Assembly (NCBI GenBank): GCA_900766745.1
Contig: CAAFWR010000042.1
Span: 1 to 14,980 of the forward strand
Direction: 5' to 3'
DNA from: Methanobacteriaceae archaeon
GTDB taxonomy: Archaea > Methanobacteriota > Methanobacteria > Methanobacteriales > Methanobacteriaceae
Length of the DNA stretch: 14,980 nucleotides
The notes beneath the pieces were generated by a model that saw only the letters and a program-made list of their open reading frames with translations, was not told the DNA's origin and searched no databases. Below, in pieces: positions 14,630 to 14,980 of the stretch (positions within the stretch are counted from its first letter, which is position 1; each line of letters opens with the position of its first letter). A program made the translations under genes and the position numbers.

Positions 14630-14864
14630 GTTCTTTACAGTATTCTGCTATTTCTTTTACTGCCTGTTCTCGAGGAATGTCTCTTTCATCTACTTCTTCA
14701 ATGCATCCGAGTTTCTCTCTTACTGCATCTTTTAAAAAGTCTGAAAAATCTGCATATAGACCTGCTTCTATTAACCTACCTATTTTGTCGAATTCTTCAA
14801 TCGATACTTTAGTTTCAATATTTTTAAACAAGTTTTCTTGTGTAGGAGTATCCGAAGCAATCAT
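14607..14864 (-). CDS. ribbon-helix-helix (CopG-like) DNA-binding protein, apparently truncated by a frameshift
   Basis: An 85-residue protein. Residues ~17-50 fit a ribbon-helix-helix fold: strand TKVSIEEFD, helix KIGRLIEAG, turn LYADFS, helix DFLKDAVREKL. Such proteins bind DNA as dimers and act as repressors or antitoxins. The remainder (IPREQAVKEIAEYCKEHE) begins a second helical domain that stops at TGA, while its natural continuation lies in the next frame (14516-14629). No PIN, RelE or other toxin gene is adjacent. The ATG has no ribosome site. A TATA-like TTATAATA 25 bases upstream suggests a leaderless mRNA. The functional state depends on whether the frameshift is real. Confidence 0.75.
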   Translation of the reverse strand: MIASDTPTQENLFKNIETKVSIEEFDKIGRLIEAGLYADFSDFLKDAVREKLGCIEEVDERDIPREQAVKEIAEYCKEHETVLSY

Positions 14865-14889
14865 GTTAAAAATGTTATATTCTTCATCG

Positions 14890-14897
14890 TATTATAA
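14890..14897 (-). promoter_or_regulatory. TATA box of the ribbon-helix-helix gene
   Basis: TTATAATA on the - strand ends 25 bases before the ATG. This places the transcription start at or next to the start codon, consistent with a leaderless message. Confidence 0.5.
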
Positions 14898-14980
14898 CTT
14901 ATCCAACTGTTCAAGTGTGCATTTGTGCAAGGAAAAAGAGGATTTAATTAATGATTTTTATTTTGTGAAACTTCAGTTTC

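Noticed and set aside
14607..14864. Toxin-antitoxin pair
   Set aside because: The ribbon-helix-helix fold fits an antitoxin, but the downstream frames are a winged-helix fragment and an unknown 48-residue ORF; no PIN, RelE/ParE or MazF signature is seen.
14863..14980. Open + frame from ATG at 14863 or 14872 to the right edge
   Set aside because: About 38 open codons without a properly spaced ribosome site and with no recognisable motif; it overlaps the promoter of the divergent regulator gene. It could be a partial gene but cannot be supported from the window.

Overview
The window looks like a piece of an A+T-rich methanogen chromosome of the order Methanobacteriales, most likely Methanobrevibacter or a close relative. 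The evidence is a complete F420-reducing [NiFe]-hydrogenase operon (frhADGB), a fused two-domain PurE, CfbA-type sirohydrochlorin nickelochelatases with histidine-rich loops (coenzyme F430 biosynthesis), archaeal TATA-type promoters, oligo-T terminators and strong Shine-Dalgarno sites of the GGAGGTG type. It is mostly ordinary chromosome. Only the last ~700 bases look accessory.

Layout. 1-68: possible C-terminal tail of a gene that starts outside the window. 345-2459 (+): a Tex family S1 RNA-binding protein, common in bacteria. 2762-6146 (+): frhA-frhD-frhG-frhB with its own TATA box, a TTG start behind a perfect GAGGTGA site, and a strong T-tract terminator. 6280-8557 (+): purE and a UbiD-family decarboxylase. 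The latter meets thiL (8563-9483, -) tail to tail with five bases between them. 9648-12102 (-): an iron-uptake operon, feoB-feoA-small cysteine-rich protein, behind a promoter whose TATA box lies between DtxR-type palindromic operators. 12258-12734 (-): single-domain cfbA. 12883-13281 (+): a DUF35 zinc-ribbon/OB-fold protein whose 3' end overlaps a tandem CfbA-like gene (13253-14173, +). 14210-14300: three short palindromes at exact 39-bp spacing in a convergent intergenic region. 14367-14864 (-): a ribbon-helix-helix regulator that appears to be split by a one-base frameshift from its winged-helix C-terminus, followed by an unknown 48-residue gene.

Functional links. Several genes concern metals: Fe(II) uptake (FeoAB), Ni in the FrhA active site, Fe-S clusters in FrhG and FrhB, and Ni (or Co) insertion into sirohydrochlorin by CfbA. 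Two genes plausibly serve archaeal isoprenoid synthesis. The UbiD homologue is a candidate anhydromevalonate phosphate decarboxylase, and the DUF35 protein is a candidate third component of the thiolase/HMG-CoA synthase complex. The most unusual items are the tandem chelatase with the same His-to-Pro change in both halves, the helically phased operator set at feoB, the 39-bp-spaced palindromes, the frameshifted regulator, and the cysteine-rich small protein of the feo operon.
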